DNA of 55,573 bases, taken from positions 1-55,573 of the forward strand of contig JAUCBJ010004679.1 in NCBI GenBank assembly GCA_032718475.1, written 5' to 3'. The notes under the pieces are model-generated. The model ran no database searches. It was given only the letters and a program-made list of their open reading frames with translations, and was not told where the DNA came from. Below are positions 19,838 through 28,871 of the stretch, one piece after another. Positions within the stretch are counted from its first letter, which is position 1. Every line of letters starts with the position of its first letter. This DNA comes from Nemertoderma westbladi. Lineage: Eukaryota > Xenacoelomorpha > Nemertodermatida > Nemertodermatidae. Made by a program: the position numbers and the translations under genes.

Positions 19838-20665
19838 ATGGACAGAGACGTTAACGTCCAGAAGTTTGCTTACCAGCGGCTCCATAGACCGAGGAGGTCG
19901 CTTGGGGCAAAGGACGACTTGGGGTGGGATGCGTTGGTACTCAGCTGCGATTACTGCGGGAGGCTTACTCACCAGGAAAGGAGCTGCTTGTATCGATTCC
20001 AGAAGGGGACGAGCTGCCTCTACTGCCGCGAGTTGAGTCACAGGATGGGGGCGTGTCCACGGTTGCACAACCGGTGTTCTAAGTGCAACTTTCGGGGGCA
20101 CTATGGACGCCAGTGCGACTGGATGGATGACGAGGAGAAGTTTAAGATCTTCGAGGAGTGGGCCGATGTCGGCGTCATGACGCGGCAGCGAATGAAGGCC
20201 CTGGAATTCCGGTGGGGTTTCTTTAATATTAACCAGGAGGCCCACCTGGAAATCATTAAACTGAGACTTCCGTTTACTTATCAAGAAGTAGCAACGGCGG
20301 CATCGTATGCTGGAGTGATGAATACGCAGAGGTATTTAGATAAATGGGCGCCAGAGAACCGGGGAGAGTTCAGAGATTTCCTGGCGGAGCATGTGCCGCG
20401 GGCCATGAAGTTGATCTTATGGGATGCTACTAGGGGAAAGCAGCAGGGGCATTCGGAGGGGCCACCTGCGAAGCGATACCGGGAGCTAATAACACCAGCG
20501 CCCAAGGAATCGACCACGGGAATCAGTAGGGAAGTAACGGCAAGGATGAGGGACCTTAAGGGGGACAAGAGCAAGGGAGCGGTGTCAACCAGGAAGCGAC
20601 CGAGACAGAACGACAACAGAGGAAAGGAACTGAGATGGTTCCCAAAGACGGGAGGAGCAGAGTAG
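19838..20665 (+). CDS. triple CCHC zinc-knuckle protein
   Basis: A 275-residue ORF with three clean gag-type knuckles, each C-x2-C-x4-H-x4-C: C37-C50 (CDYCGRLTHQERSC), C60-C73 (CLYCRELSHRMGAC) and C80-C93 (CSKCNFRGHYGRQC). A helical region follows (KFKIFEEWADVGVMTRQRMK to about residue 190), then a basic tail rich in K/R (RKRPRQNDNRGKELRW) that could bind nucleic acid. Knuckles of this kind bind RNA in retroelement nucleocapsids and in germline RNA proteins. Position and frame suggest it is the C-terminal partner of the exonuclease-like ORF. No protease, RT or envelope features are present. Confidence 0.65.
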   Translation: MDRDVNVQKFAYQRLHRPRRSLGAKDDLGWDALVLSCDYCGRLTHQERSCLYRFQKGTSCLYCRELSHRMGACPRLHNRCSKCNFRGHYGRQCDWMDDEEKFKIFEEWADVGVMTRQRMKALEFRWGFFNINQEAHLEIIKLRLPFTYQEVATAASYAGVMNTQRYLDKWAPENRGEFRDFLAEHVPRAMKLILWDATRGKQQGHSEGPPAKRYRELITPAPKESTTGISREVTARMRDLKGDKSKGAVSTRKRPRQNDNRGKELRWFPKTGGAE

Positions 20666-20667
20666 GA

Positions 20668-21178
20668 CTCGGAGGGGAGATGTGGGGATGCCTGGAAGGC
20701 ACCACATGCGAAGTAATACGAACTTCTAAGTGCAAATTTAATAAAAGTGCAATTAGTATGTACGTATGTAGTAATCGATAGAATATAATCATATAATCAA
20801 TACAATCAATATAATCAAAGTAAGTACTATAGTCATGTAACCTTTTTCCAACTAGCTAGTGGGACTGGGGACCAACTGACTATGACAGGACGGGACACTA
20901 GTCGACTCACACTTCTTGAGTGCGACGGCACGAGAGGGGAGGGTGAGGCTCGTCAGGAGTGAGTGGAGCGGAACGAGTAGGGGTTGAGTACAGGAATGCA
21001 GGGGAGATAGTGAGAGGTGTGTTGATGCGTGTGGAGAGAAAACGGGTGCGATTCAAATGTGGGGGGGGGGGGGGGGGGCGAGGAGTAAGAGGCAGAGTGA
21101 GGGACAAAGAGGTCCGAAAGTAGAGTGGAGTTAGAGTGGAACTAGAGAAGTCAGAGTCAGTGCAGGGTAGAGTGGAGA
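20668..21178. other. stretch with possible second LTR start, no gene
   Basis: GGACTCGGAGGGGAGA at 20666-20681 is polypurine and is followed by TGTGGGGATGCCTGG, which would fit a PPT/LTR boundary and would make the ORF module its own element. The rest is AT-rich (ATAATCAATACAATCAATAT), then GC-rich from 20880, with a G tract at about 21061-21078. From about 20990 it resembles the A2 LTR at 43970 (GAGATAGTGAGAGG). Confidence 0.45.
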
Positions 21179-22027
21179 TATAAAATTGTGTGAGATGAGT
21201 CCACAATTGTCTCGAACCGAGACGCCAGATGTCTTGGTGCAACATAGGTTGGGGTTGCACCAAGAGGGGGTAGCAACATCATCCCCAGAGGGAGCAGCCT
21301 GGAAAGCCGACTCCAAGAAAAGAACTCCACCCCACACCCGATAGTAGTTCGGGTTCCAGCGGAATTGAAGCGCACTTATGGGTGATGCTATCTTCTCACC
21401 GGGAAGATAGCATGGGGGGGAGTGTAAGCGGATTCAGTTCCGCTGCAACACCCTCATAAATGGGAAGTGGCACATTTTCAGTAATATGTCGAAGGTACGA
21501 GATTGGTAATAACCAATCTCGTATCACAACCAATGACCGGGGACGACACGAACCCCAAAGCCACACAAAGGGAGGTTAGAGGTCAAACCACCTCGGGAGG
21601 GAAAAATAACCAACAGGGGCCAACAGGGGGAGGGAAGCACTCCCAGAGAGGTGAGAGGCGTGAAGTAGGTTATCAGCCAATAGGAGCGGGGGAGAGCATC
21701 CACTGAACAAACGCCACAGTAGTGTAGAAATGATTACATATATATTGTCAATGCATAACATTACCGGTTCAGTTACTCAGTCGTCAGTTCAGTGCAGACC
21801 GGTGATATTCTATACCGTCGCCGTCACCAATACATATATTTACCGGTACAGCATCCATCATATATCAATGCTGCCTAACTGTAACTCTTACTGTGCTATC
21901 ACATATATATTCATTATCCGAGTATCAAGAAACATCAATTAACTCTTATTGTTTTACTGCAACGGCCTCGGCCTAGGTATCACCCAAAGGTAAACACGGT
22001 GACGCGTAATATACAAATCCGGTCACA
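21179..22027 (+). repeat. A1 LTR distal part with hairpin-rich leader
   Basis: This aligns with 44110-44974 of A2 and, in part, with 32480-33610. A TATAAAA-like box is at 21179. Below it lie five hairpins: GTCTCG/CGAGAC at 21209-21223, TTGGTGCAAC/GTTGCACCAA at 21234-21263, ATGCTATCTTC/GAAGATAGCAT at 21385-21413, AGCGGA/TCCGCT at 21427-21444 and TACGAGATTGGT/ACCAATCTCGTA at 21496-21523. The distal end carries ACGGCCTCGGCCTAGG and ends CCGGTCACA at about 22027. If the TATA box is used, the transcript would start with the hairpins. Confidence 0.7.
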
Positions 22028-22048
22028 CAAATCACCAAAAAAACATAA

Positions 22049-22212
22049 CCAGTGTTCCCAAATGGGACATGAAAGAAAGAAAGCCCCCATGACCAATAAA
22101 ATTGTATAAAATCGGTTTGTGGTTTTCAATATTTTGAGACACTACTTCTTATTTTTGTTATTCTATAAAATATAGTGGATTAGCTGTGCTGCCAGTGTTC
22201 ACAAATGGGAAC
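22049..22212. repeat. two further CAGTGTTCCCAAATGGGA motifs
   Basis: CCAGTGTTCCCAAATGGGAC at 22049-22068 and CCAGTGTTCACAAATGGGAAC at 22192-22212 are in the same orientation as the copy at 8377-8395, so the 8.4-22.0 kb retroelement block sits inside a field of these motifs. Confidence 0.6.
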
Positions 22213-22472
22213 AGGTCTTTTTTGAGAAAACTAACAAGTGCAATGTAGGAGTTCAGCTGAAGGATGGTTTAATGGTAACAGTGCTAGCTTATGCCGATGG
22301 TAATGTTATCCTGGCCAAGTGTGAAGAGGATCTACAGTTCCTTTAAGAGGAGTACATTTATGGTGCAAGAAGTGGCTTCTGGAAATTAATGAAACGAAAT
22401 AAAATCTAATTCATTTTCATAGTGCCAGCACTAAGCGATCAACAAGTATAATTGGAGTGGGCAATGTAGTAC
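22213..22472 (+). pseudogene. LINE reverse transcriptase remnant, 5' half of a split copy
   Basis: The stretch encodes VTVLAYADGNVILAKCEEDL, a degenerate palm motif (YADG for YADD) of a non-LTR RT, then decayed thumb sequence with stops. It continues in register at 28926 (TVDHYKYLGIYFDE) on the other side of a piggyBac-like insertion at TTAA. This is an old copy unrelated to LINE families 1 and 2. Confidence 0.7.
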
Positions 22473-22794
22473 TTAACCCTATTAAACCCGGGGGGGGGGG
22501 GGTCAATATGACCCGCCCGTGGTTTTTTTGTTATAATTCTGAAACAAACGCAGTTGGGAATCTGAAATTTTATGACTTTTCCTAAAAATCTATTGTCTTT
22601 CTAGTAATGAAAACCGTTTTCAAAGATATTGGGTAGTTTTCAAGTTATAGCACCATTTTTTAACCCTACTTTTGGCACTTTTTTTTGAGACGTTTTTTGA
22701 AAATTACAGTTCATTACATATGATTTGTAACATCTCTATTTTTGATTTACACCGGTTTTTTGGTGTTAGCAATTGGATGGAATTCATATAAATT

Positions 22795-23530
22795 GATGTA
22801 GAAATCTTGTTTTTTTTCGGCGGGTGCCAAATTTTGGTGCCAGCACCAAATTTTGAAATATGTAAATTTTGTAAATTGATTGTTTGAAACTTGTTTTATA
22901 CGCAATTGGGGTTTTTTTGGGTTCTGGTTTCGATGGAATATATACCAGTTGAACCAAGCGTATCAAACTTGTATTTTTCGGTGCTGTGTGCAAATTTTGT
23001 GCTAGCACGAAATTTTGAAAATCCATTCAATAGATAAAATTGCTTGTGACAATTTATTTCTTGCGTTTTACAGTATAAGTTTATGGCTGTTTTGAATTTA
23101 ATGGAATATATAATTATCGAACTAGATTGTATTTTTCGGAAGTGGGTGCAAAATGTGGTGCTAGCACCAAATTTTGAAAACCATCAAATATATCAATAGA
23201 TTGTGTCACCTTGTTTCTTGCGTTATACGGGTTTCTGAGGGTTCTGAATTCAATGGAATCAGTAAAAATTTCATAAGAGTTTTCAAACTTGTATTTTTCG
23301 CCGAAGAGTGAAAATTGTTGTGCCAGCACCAAATTTTTGAAAATAAGCAAATTGATCAGTAGATAGTATCATCTTGTTTCTTGTGTTATACGGGTTTATG
23401 AGGGTCCTGAATCCGATGGAATCAATAAAAACATCACTGGACATCGCATTGTACTTTTTGGTGATGGGTACGAAATTTGGTGCTAACACCAAAATTTGCC
23501 AAATTACGCCGAAAAATACAAGTAGCAATG
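22795..23530. repeat. 160-bp tandem repeat inside the piggyBac-like element
   Basis: The block with GGTGCTAGCACCAAATTTTG recurs at about 22843, 23003, 23163, 23323 and 23483, a steady 160-bp period. Copies are diverged. Each also has TTGTTTCTTGCGTTATACGGG and TTGTATTTTTCGG. The core GGTGCTAGCACC is a perfect 12-bp palindrome. Minus-strand open frames through it (22784-23528) repeat FQNLVLAP-like residues and are by-products. Confidence 0.88.
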
Positions 23531-23963
23531 ATCTGGCATATTAGAAATGTATTCCATTAGAATCAGCGCCCTAGAAAACCTATAAATGTGAATTTATAGC
23601 ATTGTATAAGCGAATAAAAAATTTTGTGTTCTAACTTTTCATTTTTTTCCTACGCAGATAGGACTAAACAGCCATTTATAGTATTCATATCATTTTTTAA
23701 ATATTTTCCAATGTACTTTGCGCCCCAGAAAACCTGTATTGAAATACAATTAGCCGAAAAATGTAACTTTAAAATTTTGTGAATATTGTGCACTACTTGT
23801 AATTTTGGTGCTGCAAAATAACCAGCCCTGTACATTTTTTCGAAATTTTTTTTTCGGTCTGATCCGGACTAGTGATACCGACGTACAAACAAAAAATCAG
23901 TCGTTTTCTTAAAAATTTGTAGATTTTAGAGGGGGGGGGGGGGGGGGGGTGTCAATATGACCC

Positions 23964-24232
23964 TGTGATTATTTAATATTATCAATAATAGTATATCTAA
24001 ATTAATAACCTGTGTGAGAGAAAGTGAGTAGTGAGGGAGAGAGAATAGAGGAGAGGCAGAAAGGATTGGAAAAGTTGGCATAGTTATTGTGTGATGAATT
24101 GAAAGTCGAGATTGTTTCAGATTGTTTCTTGTTTATTTATTTAGTGTAATTAATTTCATTAATATTATCATTAATATATTGTTTAAATATTAAATTGTAT
24201 ATTCATATAAATTGCTTGTGTTTTCAATTACA
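23964..24232 (+). repeat. element C 5' LTR (269 bp)
   Basis: Starts TGTGATTATT and ends AATTACA. It matches 28603-28871 with 3 differences in 269 bp (all in 24000-24012). Left flank ACCC equals the right flank ACCC, a 4-bp target duplication (a 5-bp one cannot be confirmed). Confidence 0.95.
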
Positions 24233-24254
24233 AGCTATCACCACAACCAATATT

Positions 24255-24665
24255 ATGTCATTAAAGTTGCAACAATTAATCCGATCATTTAATGGCAAAG
24301 GTGATTTTCAAGAGTGGAAAAAGAAATTCGACCTTGTAGCAAGATCTCAGAAATGGGAAGAGAAGCATCTTTACTTGCCGATATTTCTGGAAGATCACGC
24401 TTTTACCGTTTATGACCAGTTAGACGATGTCAACAAAGAAAACTACGAAGTTATTGAAGCGACTTTAACTAAGGCGTTTTCTGTTACACCCTATCAAGCG
24501 TATACGCAGTTTGTAAGTCGGAAATGGGGCGTTGGGGAGGCGGTTGAAGTTTATTTATCGGACCTGAAACGTTTACTTGTGTTGTCTGATCTGAAACCTA
24601 CTGACATCGAAAGGTTTCATCCCGTGTTGAAATGTCAGTTTATTTGTTTATTGTCTACCAAGTGA
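24255..24665 (+). CDS. element C gag (matrix/capsid part)
   Basis: I choose the ATG at 24255, just inside the 5' LTR, giving 136 codons. SFNGKGDFQEWKKKFDLVA and LPIFLEDHAFTVYDQL match the start of Gypsy gag proteins (target region W...F, then a run of short helices). AYTQFVSRKWGVGEAVEVYL and LKRLLVLSDLKP follow. A one-base shift near 24648 moves the frame to 24682-24805. Gag would assemble cytoplasmic particles. Confidence 0.78.
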   Translation: MSLKLQQLIRSFNGKGDFQEWKKKFDLVARSQKWEEKHLYLPIFLEDHAFTVYDQLDDVNKENYEVIEATLTKAFSVTPYQAYTQFVSRKWGVGEAVEVYLSDLKRLLVLSDLKPTDIERFHPVLKCQFICLLSTK

Positions 24666-24998
24666 GGTAGGTAGTCAACTTTTGACACTTACTGCGGTTG
24701 ACGATTATACGCTATCGTTGGAAGATCTCATGACCCGTGCTAGAAATATTATAGTTGATAAGAAACCAGATGACTCCTTGTATGCCGTGGGAGCGGTAGG
24801 AGGTAAAACGATAGTAGACCATCGCCATCTAGCGGGTCAAATAACAAACCAACGACAACTTTTGTTTGTTATAACTGTCAGAAAACTGGTCATTATTCCT
24901 CGAGTTGTCCGGAGAAGAAATCGATTAGATGCTTTAGGTGCGGTGGAGGAGGGCACATCGCTAGAGATTGCCCTTCTAAATGGTCGGGAAACGTGAAA
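24666..24998 (+). pseudogene. element C gag C-terminus and two zinc knuckles, frame-broken
   Basis: Gag resumes in another frame (LTAVDDYTLSLEDLMTRARN), then shifts again near 24805. The third frame carries two CCHC knuckles, CYNCQKTGHYSSSC at about 24867-24908 and CFRCGGGGHIARDC at about 24930-24971. A further shift at the GGGGGG run near 24990 leads into the protease frame. The pattern of single-base shifts fits decay or indel errors in sequence. Confidence 0.72.
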
Positions 24999-25825
24999 GG
25001 GGGGTTGTAGGAGTTGCCGCACAACCAACCTCCCAGTTAAAATCCCCTAGATGTGCGGTTACATTATCTATTAACAACTATGAGCAACGTTACAAGTGCA
25101 AGGTGGGTATAGATACTTATTGTTCCCATACTATTGTTTCTGCTGGTTATTTATGTAATAAACCAAGTGCAAATTACTCAAATCAGTTCAGTCAGTCATT
25201 ACAAATGTTAAATGGTAGTAAAGTAAGAGTTATCGGTAAAGTGCAATTACATGTATATGATTTACCTGGTGTTGACAATTGTGTGCTCATTGAAGCGTGG
25301 GTGGTACATGGATGTAACATTTTTGATGTTGATATACTGCTTGGAATGAATGTTATTTTAAAACTAGGTGGTTTGAATGTTGTTACAAATCCTGTTAGAA
25401 ATTGTATCACTGCTGTTAGATTTCCGAATAATGTACTTGACAATGAAGTGTGTGGAGCTGTTAACAAAGTAAATGATAGTGATGACAAGGACAAAGGCTA
25501 TGAATCAGTAGGTAAATGTAAATCGAATATATTAACATCTAATACTGCTACTGTTCAGTGTTATGACAATGGCGATGTGACTATATCTGAAAGCGATTTT
25601 GTTGTAAAGTATTCAAGTGCAAAAGGGTTTTGGGAAGTTGAGTGGTTATGGAAAAGTGGAAATATACCAGTTGGTACTGTTGGCAGTGGTATTTCAGATT
25701 ATGGTATGAAATTGTCCAATGATCACATGTCCATGTTTTCAAAGGAAATGCAATTTTGGATAATAAATTTTTGGTTGAATATAAAGAAAATGTACATGGC
25801 AATGTCAAATGTGTTCTACCTGTAA
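24980..25825 (+). CDS. element C protease region
   Basis: This 281-codon frame has a pepsin-like fold signature: KVGIDTYCSHTIVS, a variant of the D-T/S-G active site with Tyr in place of Gly, then VDILLGMNVILKLGG, the usual flap/second-half motif. The remainder (25440-25825) is a spacer of no clear family ending at a TAA. The DTY active site is unusual and may be a lineage variant or inactivating. The next frame, starting in the overlap at 25756, encodes RT. Confidence 0.7.
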   Translation: MVGKRERGVVGVAAQPTSQLKSPRCAVTLSINNYEQRYKCKVGIDTYCSHTIVSAGYLCNKPSANYSNQFSQSLQMLNGSKVRVIGKVQLHVYDLPGVDNCVLIEAWVVHGCNIFDVDILLGMNVILKLGGLNVVTNPVRNCITAVRFPNNVLDNEVCGAVNKVNDSDDKDKGYESVGKCKSNILTSNTATVQCYDNGDVTISESDFVVKYSSAKGFWEVEWLWKSGNIPVGTVGSGISDYGMKLSNDHMSMFSKEMQFWIINFWLNIKKMYMAMSNVFYL

Positions 25826-27309
25826 TGCCTGTGGTACAGGAACATAAACTTAGTACACCAGTGAGGCCAGTATTAGATTACAAACGTCTAAATGATTTAA
25901 TTGAAAGTTATCCAGGACAGCAAATGTCAGTCTGTAGTGAGAAAATACGAAAGTGGAGGCAATGGTCTGATAATTGTTCACTACTTGACATCAAGAAAGC
26001 GTACCTGCAAATTCGTGTAGCTCCACATCTGCTGTGTTATCAGGTAGTAGCGTATCAAGATAAACTGTATGTAATGTCTAGAATGGGATTTACTATTGTT
26101 GAGTTTATATTGTTTCATGCGTACAGCTTTTCACGCAATTGTGTTGACAGTTATGTTGACGACATCGATGTCGATCAAGATATTGTTTCTTGCAATGAAG
26201 TGTCACTTGCTTTAAACACGTATGGATTGCCTACAAAGGAACCAGTCCCAATAGAAGATAGTTGTGTGTTGGGTTTACAGATTGTAAATTCAAACGGCGT
26301 TTTGAAATGGACAAGGCGGGAAAAGGGGGATTTAAAACCAAATGTTTCCCAAATGTCTCGAAGGGAGCTCCATTCTTGGTGTGGTAAATTAATAGGTATA
26401 TACCCAGTTTGTGGATGGCTTCGTGTAGTATGTAGTTGGATGAAGCTTCAATGTAGTGAAGTTGAAGGACATTGTGATTGGGATGACCCAATACCTCCTT
26501 GGGTGTTAAACTTAGTCTTGGATGTTTGGAAAATAATTCAGCACAATGATCCTGTAGGAGGCATATGGCGGGCCAAGGTAGAGGATAAATGTTGTGTATT
26601 GTTGTGGTGCGATGCAAGTGATGTTGCAAAGGCAGTTGTGCTAGAAATTAATGGAGAAGCAGTAGAGGATTGTGCCTGGTTGAGAAAGAAGCGCGAATCA
26701 AAACTTCACATCAATGTTGTAGAATTAGATGCCGTTTTAGAAGCTGTTAATTTAGCCATTAGTTGGGAGATAAAGGATATCACCATCTGTACAGATTCTA
26801 TAACAGTTTGTCGTTGGGTGCAGTCTACCTTAAAGAATATACAACGTGTACATAGAGATGGTATGTATGTAAATTTAGTTAAACGACGACTGGAGCTTAT
26901 TCTAGAACTGACAAGAGTATACAAGTTAAATGTCAATATTCAGTGGGTTACTTCAAAGACGAATAAGGCTGATGTACTTACAAGATTACCTAAAGAGTGG
27001 TTATCTCCGAAAAAGTCACATATATGTAAAGAGAGTGGACGTCAATTGATAGAAAATGTTGAAAGTTTTGGTGGCATTGTTAAGAGTAACCAGAGTGAGT
27101 ATTACTGTGGTATATCTCTGTGTCGTATAAAGGAGGAACAATTGAATGACGCAGAAATTCAAAATCTTTTCAGCAAAGCCAAAGTTTTGTCAAATTTTAA
27201 TGGCATAAAAAGTCAGATTATCTCGTTTGATGATATATTATTTAGAACAGTGAAGGTTCCCCCAGATGAAGAATTTAATGTTCCCCTGCTATGCTATCAA
27301 AAACTCTAG
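25756..27309 (+). CDS. element C reverse transcriptase and RNase H
   Basis: A 517-codon open frame. RT motifs: STPVRPVLDYKRLND, LLDIKKAYLQIRV (first catalytic Asp), SRMGFTIVEFI, and DSYVDDIDV (YVDD). RNase H follows: LLWCDASDVAK, INVVELDAVLEAV, ICTDSITVCRWV and SKTNKADVLTRL, the D-E-D-D set. A linker to integrase ends the frame. Intact over more than 1.5 kb, in keeping with the young LTRs. It would copy the RNA genome in cytoplasmic particles. Confidence 0.86.
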   Translation: MDNKFLVEYKENVHGNVKCVLPVMPVVQEHKLSTPVRPVLDYKRLNDLIESYPGQQMSVCSEKIRKWRQWSDNCSLLDIKKAYLQIRVAPHLLCYQVVAYQDKLYVMSRMGFTIVEFILFHAYSFSRNCVDSYVDDIDVDQDIVSCNEVSLALNTYGLPTKEPVPIEDSCVLGLQIVNSNGVLKWTRREKGDLKPNVSQMSRRELHSWCGKLIGIYPVCGWLRVVCSWMKLQCSEVEGHCDWDDPIPPWVLNLVLDVWKIIQHNDPVGGIWRAKVEDKCCVLLWCDASDVAKAVVLEINGEAVEDCAWLRKKRESKLHINVVELDAVLEAVNLAISWEIKDITICTDSITVCRWVQSTLKNIQRVHRDGMYVNLVKRRLELILELTRVYKLNVNIQWVTSKTNKADVLTRLPKEWLSPKKSHICKESGRQLIENVESFGGIVKSNQSEYYCGISLCRIKEEQLNDAEIQNLFSKAKVLSNFNGIKSQIISFDDILFRTVKVPPDEEFNVPLLCYQKL

Positions 27310-28541
27310 AATGTGAAGCAATCGCGAATGTTCACAAATCATATGGGCACCCCTGCCATGAAACGACCAGAGAATTGTTGCGTCGTAAATGTTATTTCCC
27401 GAATATGTCAAGTAAATGTCAAGAATACTTAAGGAACTGCGAGGCATGTTCATTAGCAAATCCGTTAAAGCCAGAAAGTAGTGTTGGTAACGCGCGCATG
27501 GTTATTCCTGACAGACCATGGCAGGTTATCCAGATGGATACAGTCAAAATTCCAGGGGACAGTTATTATGTTGGGTTATTGGTTTTATTTGATGTCCTGA
27601 CCAAATACGTTGAAGTAGTATAAATTAAAAGCTATTCTCATGATGACATAATCGAGGCATTGTTAGAAATATGTCGACGCTGAGGGCCTCCAGAGATTAT
27701 CCGTAGCGACAGTGGTACTGAATTGTGGAATCGTATGACAAAGGAGTTATTTAATCAATTCAATATAGTAGTGCGACGAGGAGCCGTTAGACATCCTGAA
27801 AGTCAGGGTGCGGTGGAGAGATTCCATAGAACATTCCTAACTCTTATTAGAAAAACTGTTGACTGCAATCGATCATGGAAAGCAGATATAGATTTACTAC
27901 TATACTATTATCGCCATCGTCCAACTACTACAACATCAGTTACACCTACTAAGGCAATGTGTGGTTGGGACTGGCAGACACCAAGAATAAATAGAGACGC
28001 ATCGATAAGTATGATAAAATATTGCAGCCGTGACCCCAAGTTAGTCGACTATCTAGATGAGTGCCTATCTCATCTAGACAAGTTGTCTCTTAAACCTCCG
28101 AGAGTATTTTCAACGGGGGATCAAGTATATTTACAGCGTGAAGCGCGTGCACCAAAATCATTGAACCTATGGGTTAAAACTTGGTCAATTGTCGACATCG
28201 TTAATGAATCAACTGTTGTCATTAGCCACAACAATGGAAAGTTTCGTGACAAGATTGTCAATATTCACATTATTAAGCATGCAGTGGAAGTAGACTCTGA
28301 TAATGTTGTAAAGCTGGAACGTAGTAACATAGGATCCAATACTGATAGATCTAAAACTCTTTCATCTCATTTAGATCATGAAGTGGTAGTTAATGAATTG
28401 ATCGCTGGTGAAGAGATTAGCTCTTCAGATAACGTTGTCGAGGAGATTGGGATTGAAAGCAGTGACGACAGTGTAGAGTTAGAAATTCCGAGAAGATCCA
28501 CCCGTGTGCGTCGTCCAGTAGATCGTTACGGTATTATATAA
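27291..28541 (+). pseudogene. element C integrase with two in-frame stops
   Basis: One frame runs from 27291 to 28541, interrupted by TAA at 27621-27623 and TGA at 27681-27683. The HHCC zinc domain (HKSYGHPCHETT ... CEACS) and first Asp (VIQMDTVKIPG) precede the stops. The second Asp (IIRSDSGTELW) and Glu (HPESQGAVERFHRTF) follow. The C-terminal end has STGDQVYLQREARAPK and an acidic tail with ELEIPRRSTRVRRPVDRYG, as in Gypsy polyproteins. Both stops fall in the catalytic core, so this copy cannot make full integrase without read-through. Confidence 0.85.
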
Positions 28542-28602
28542 AAAATTGATTGTTGAATTCCATTTTGATAAAAAATTGCGCGAATATTTTATCAGGGGAA
28601 GG

Positions 28603-28871
28603 TGTGATTATTTAATATTATCAATAATAGTATATCTAAGTTAATCAGCTGTGTGAGAGAAAGTGAGTAGTGAGGGAGAGAGAATAGAGGAGAGGCAGAA
28701 AGGATTGGAAAAGTTGGCATAGTTATTGTGTGATGAATTGAAAGTCGAGATTGTTTCAGATTGTTTCTTGTTTATTTATTTAGTGTAATTAATTTCATTA
28801 ATATTATCATTAATATATTGTTTAAATATTAAATTGTATATTCATATAAATTGCTTGTGTTTTCAATTACA
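28603..28871 (+). repeat. element C 3' LTR (269 bp)
   Basis: TGTGATTATT to AATTACA, matching the 5' LTR. Preceded by the purine run CAGGGGAAGG at 28593-28602, the likely polypurine tract. Confidence 0.95.

Larger units (their letters stand above)
9916..22027 (+). mobile_element. BEL/Pao-type LTR retroelement A1 (5' truncated)
   Basis: Coding order gag - CCHC - protease - RT - RNase H - integrase, with a Pao-type RT (YYLPLHVALDP, LRMVVDASAKT, FYVDD), identifies a BEL/Pao element. Its 5' LTR and true gag start are missing; LINE copy 1 abuts it at 9915. Pol ends at 17179, followed by a purine tract and what aligns with the start of the A2 3' LTR at 36623. The LTR's far end, with CCGGTCACA, is at about 22027. 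Compared with A2, about 3 kb is extra between 17.7 and 20.9 kb, holding the exonuclease-like and triple-knuckle ORFs. The element is GC-richer than its flanks and carries many frame breaks. Confidence 0.8.
23964..28871 (+). mobile_element. Ty3/Gypsy-like LTR retrotransposon C
   Basis: The element is complete from LTR to LTR: gag, two CCHC knuckles, protease, RT, RNase H and integrase in order. RT (RPVLDYKRLND, YVDD) and integrase (HPESQGAVERFHRTF) are Gypsy-like. The LTRs are about 99% identical, indicating recent insertion, yet pol is split by several one-base frame changes and two stops in integrase. No TGG primer site follows the 5' LTR (the sequence is AGCTATCACCACAACC), so priming is unclear. 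Confidence 0.85.

Noticed and set aside
17213-22027. Treating 17.2-22.0 kb as a single 4.8-kb LTR
   Set aside because: A2 shows an LTR of about 1.67 kb; the extra 3 kb with ORFs is better seen as an insertion or added module, though boundaries are unproven.
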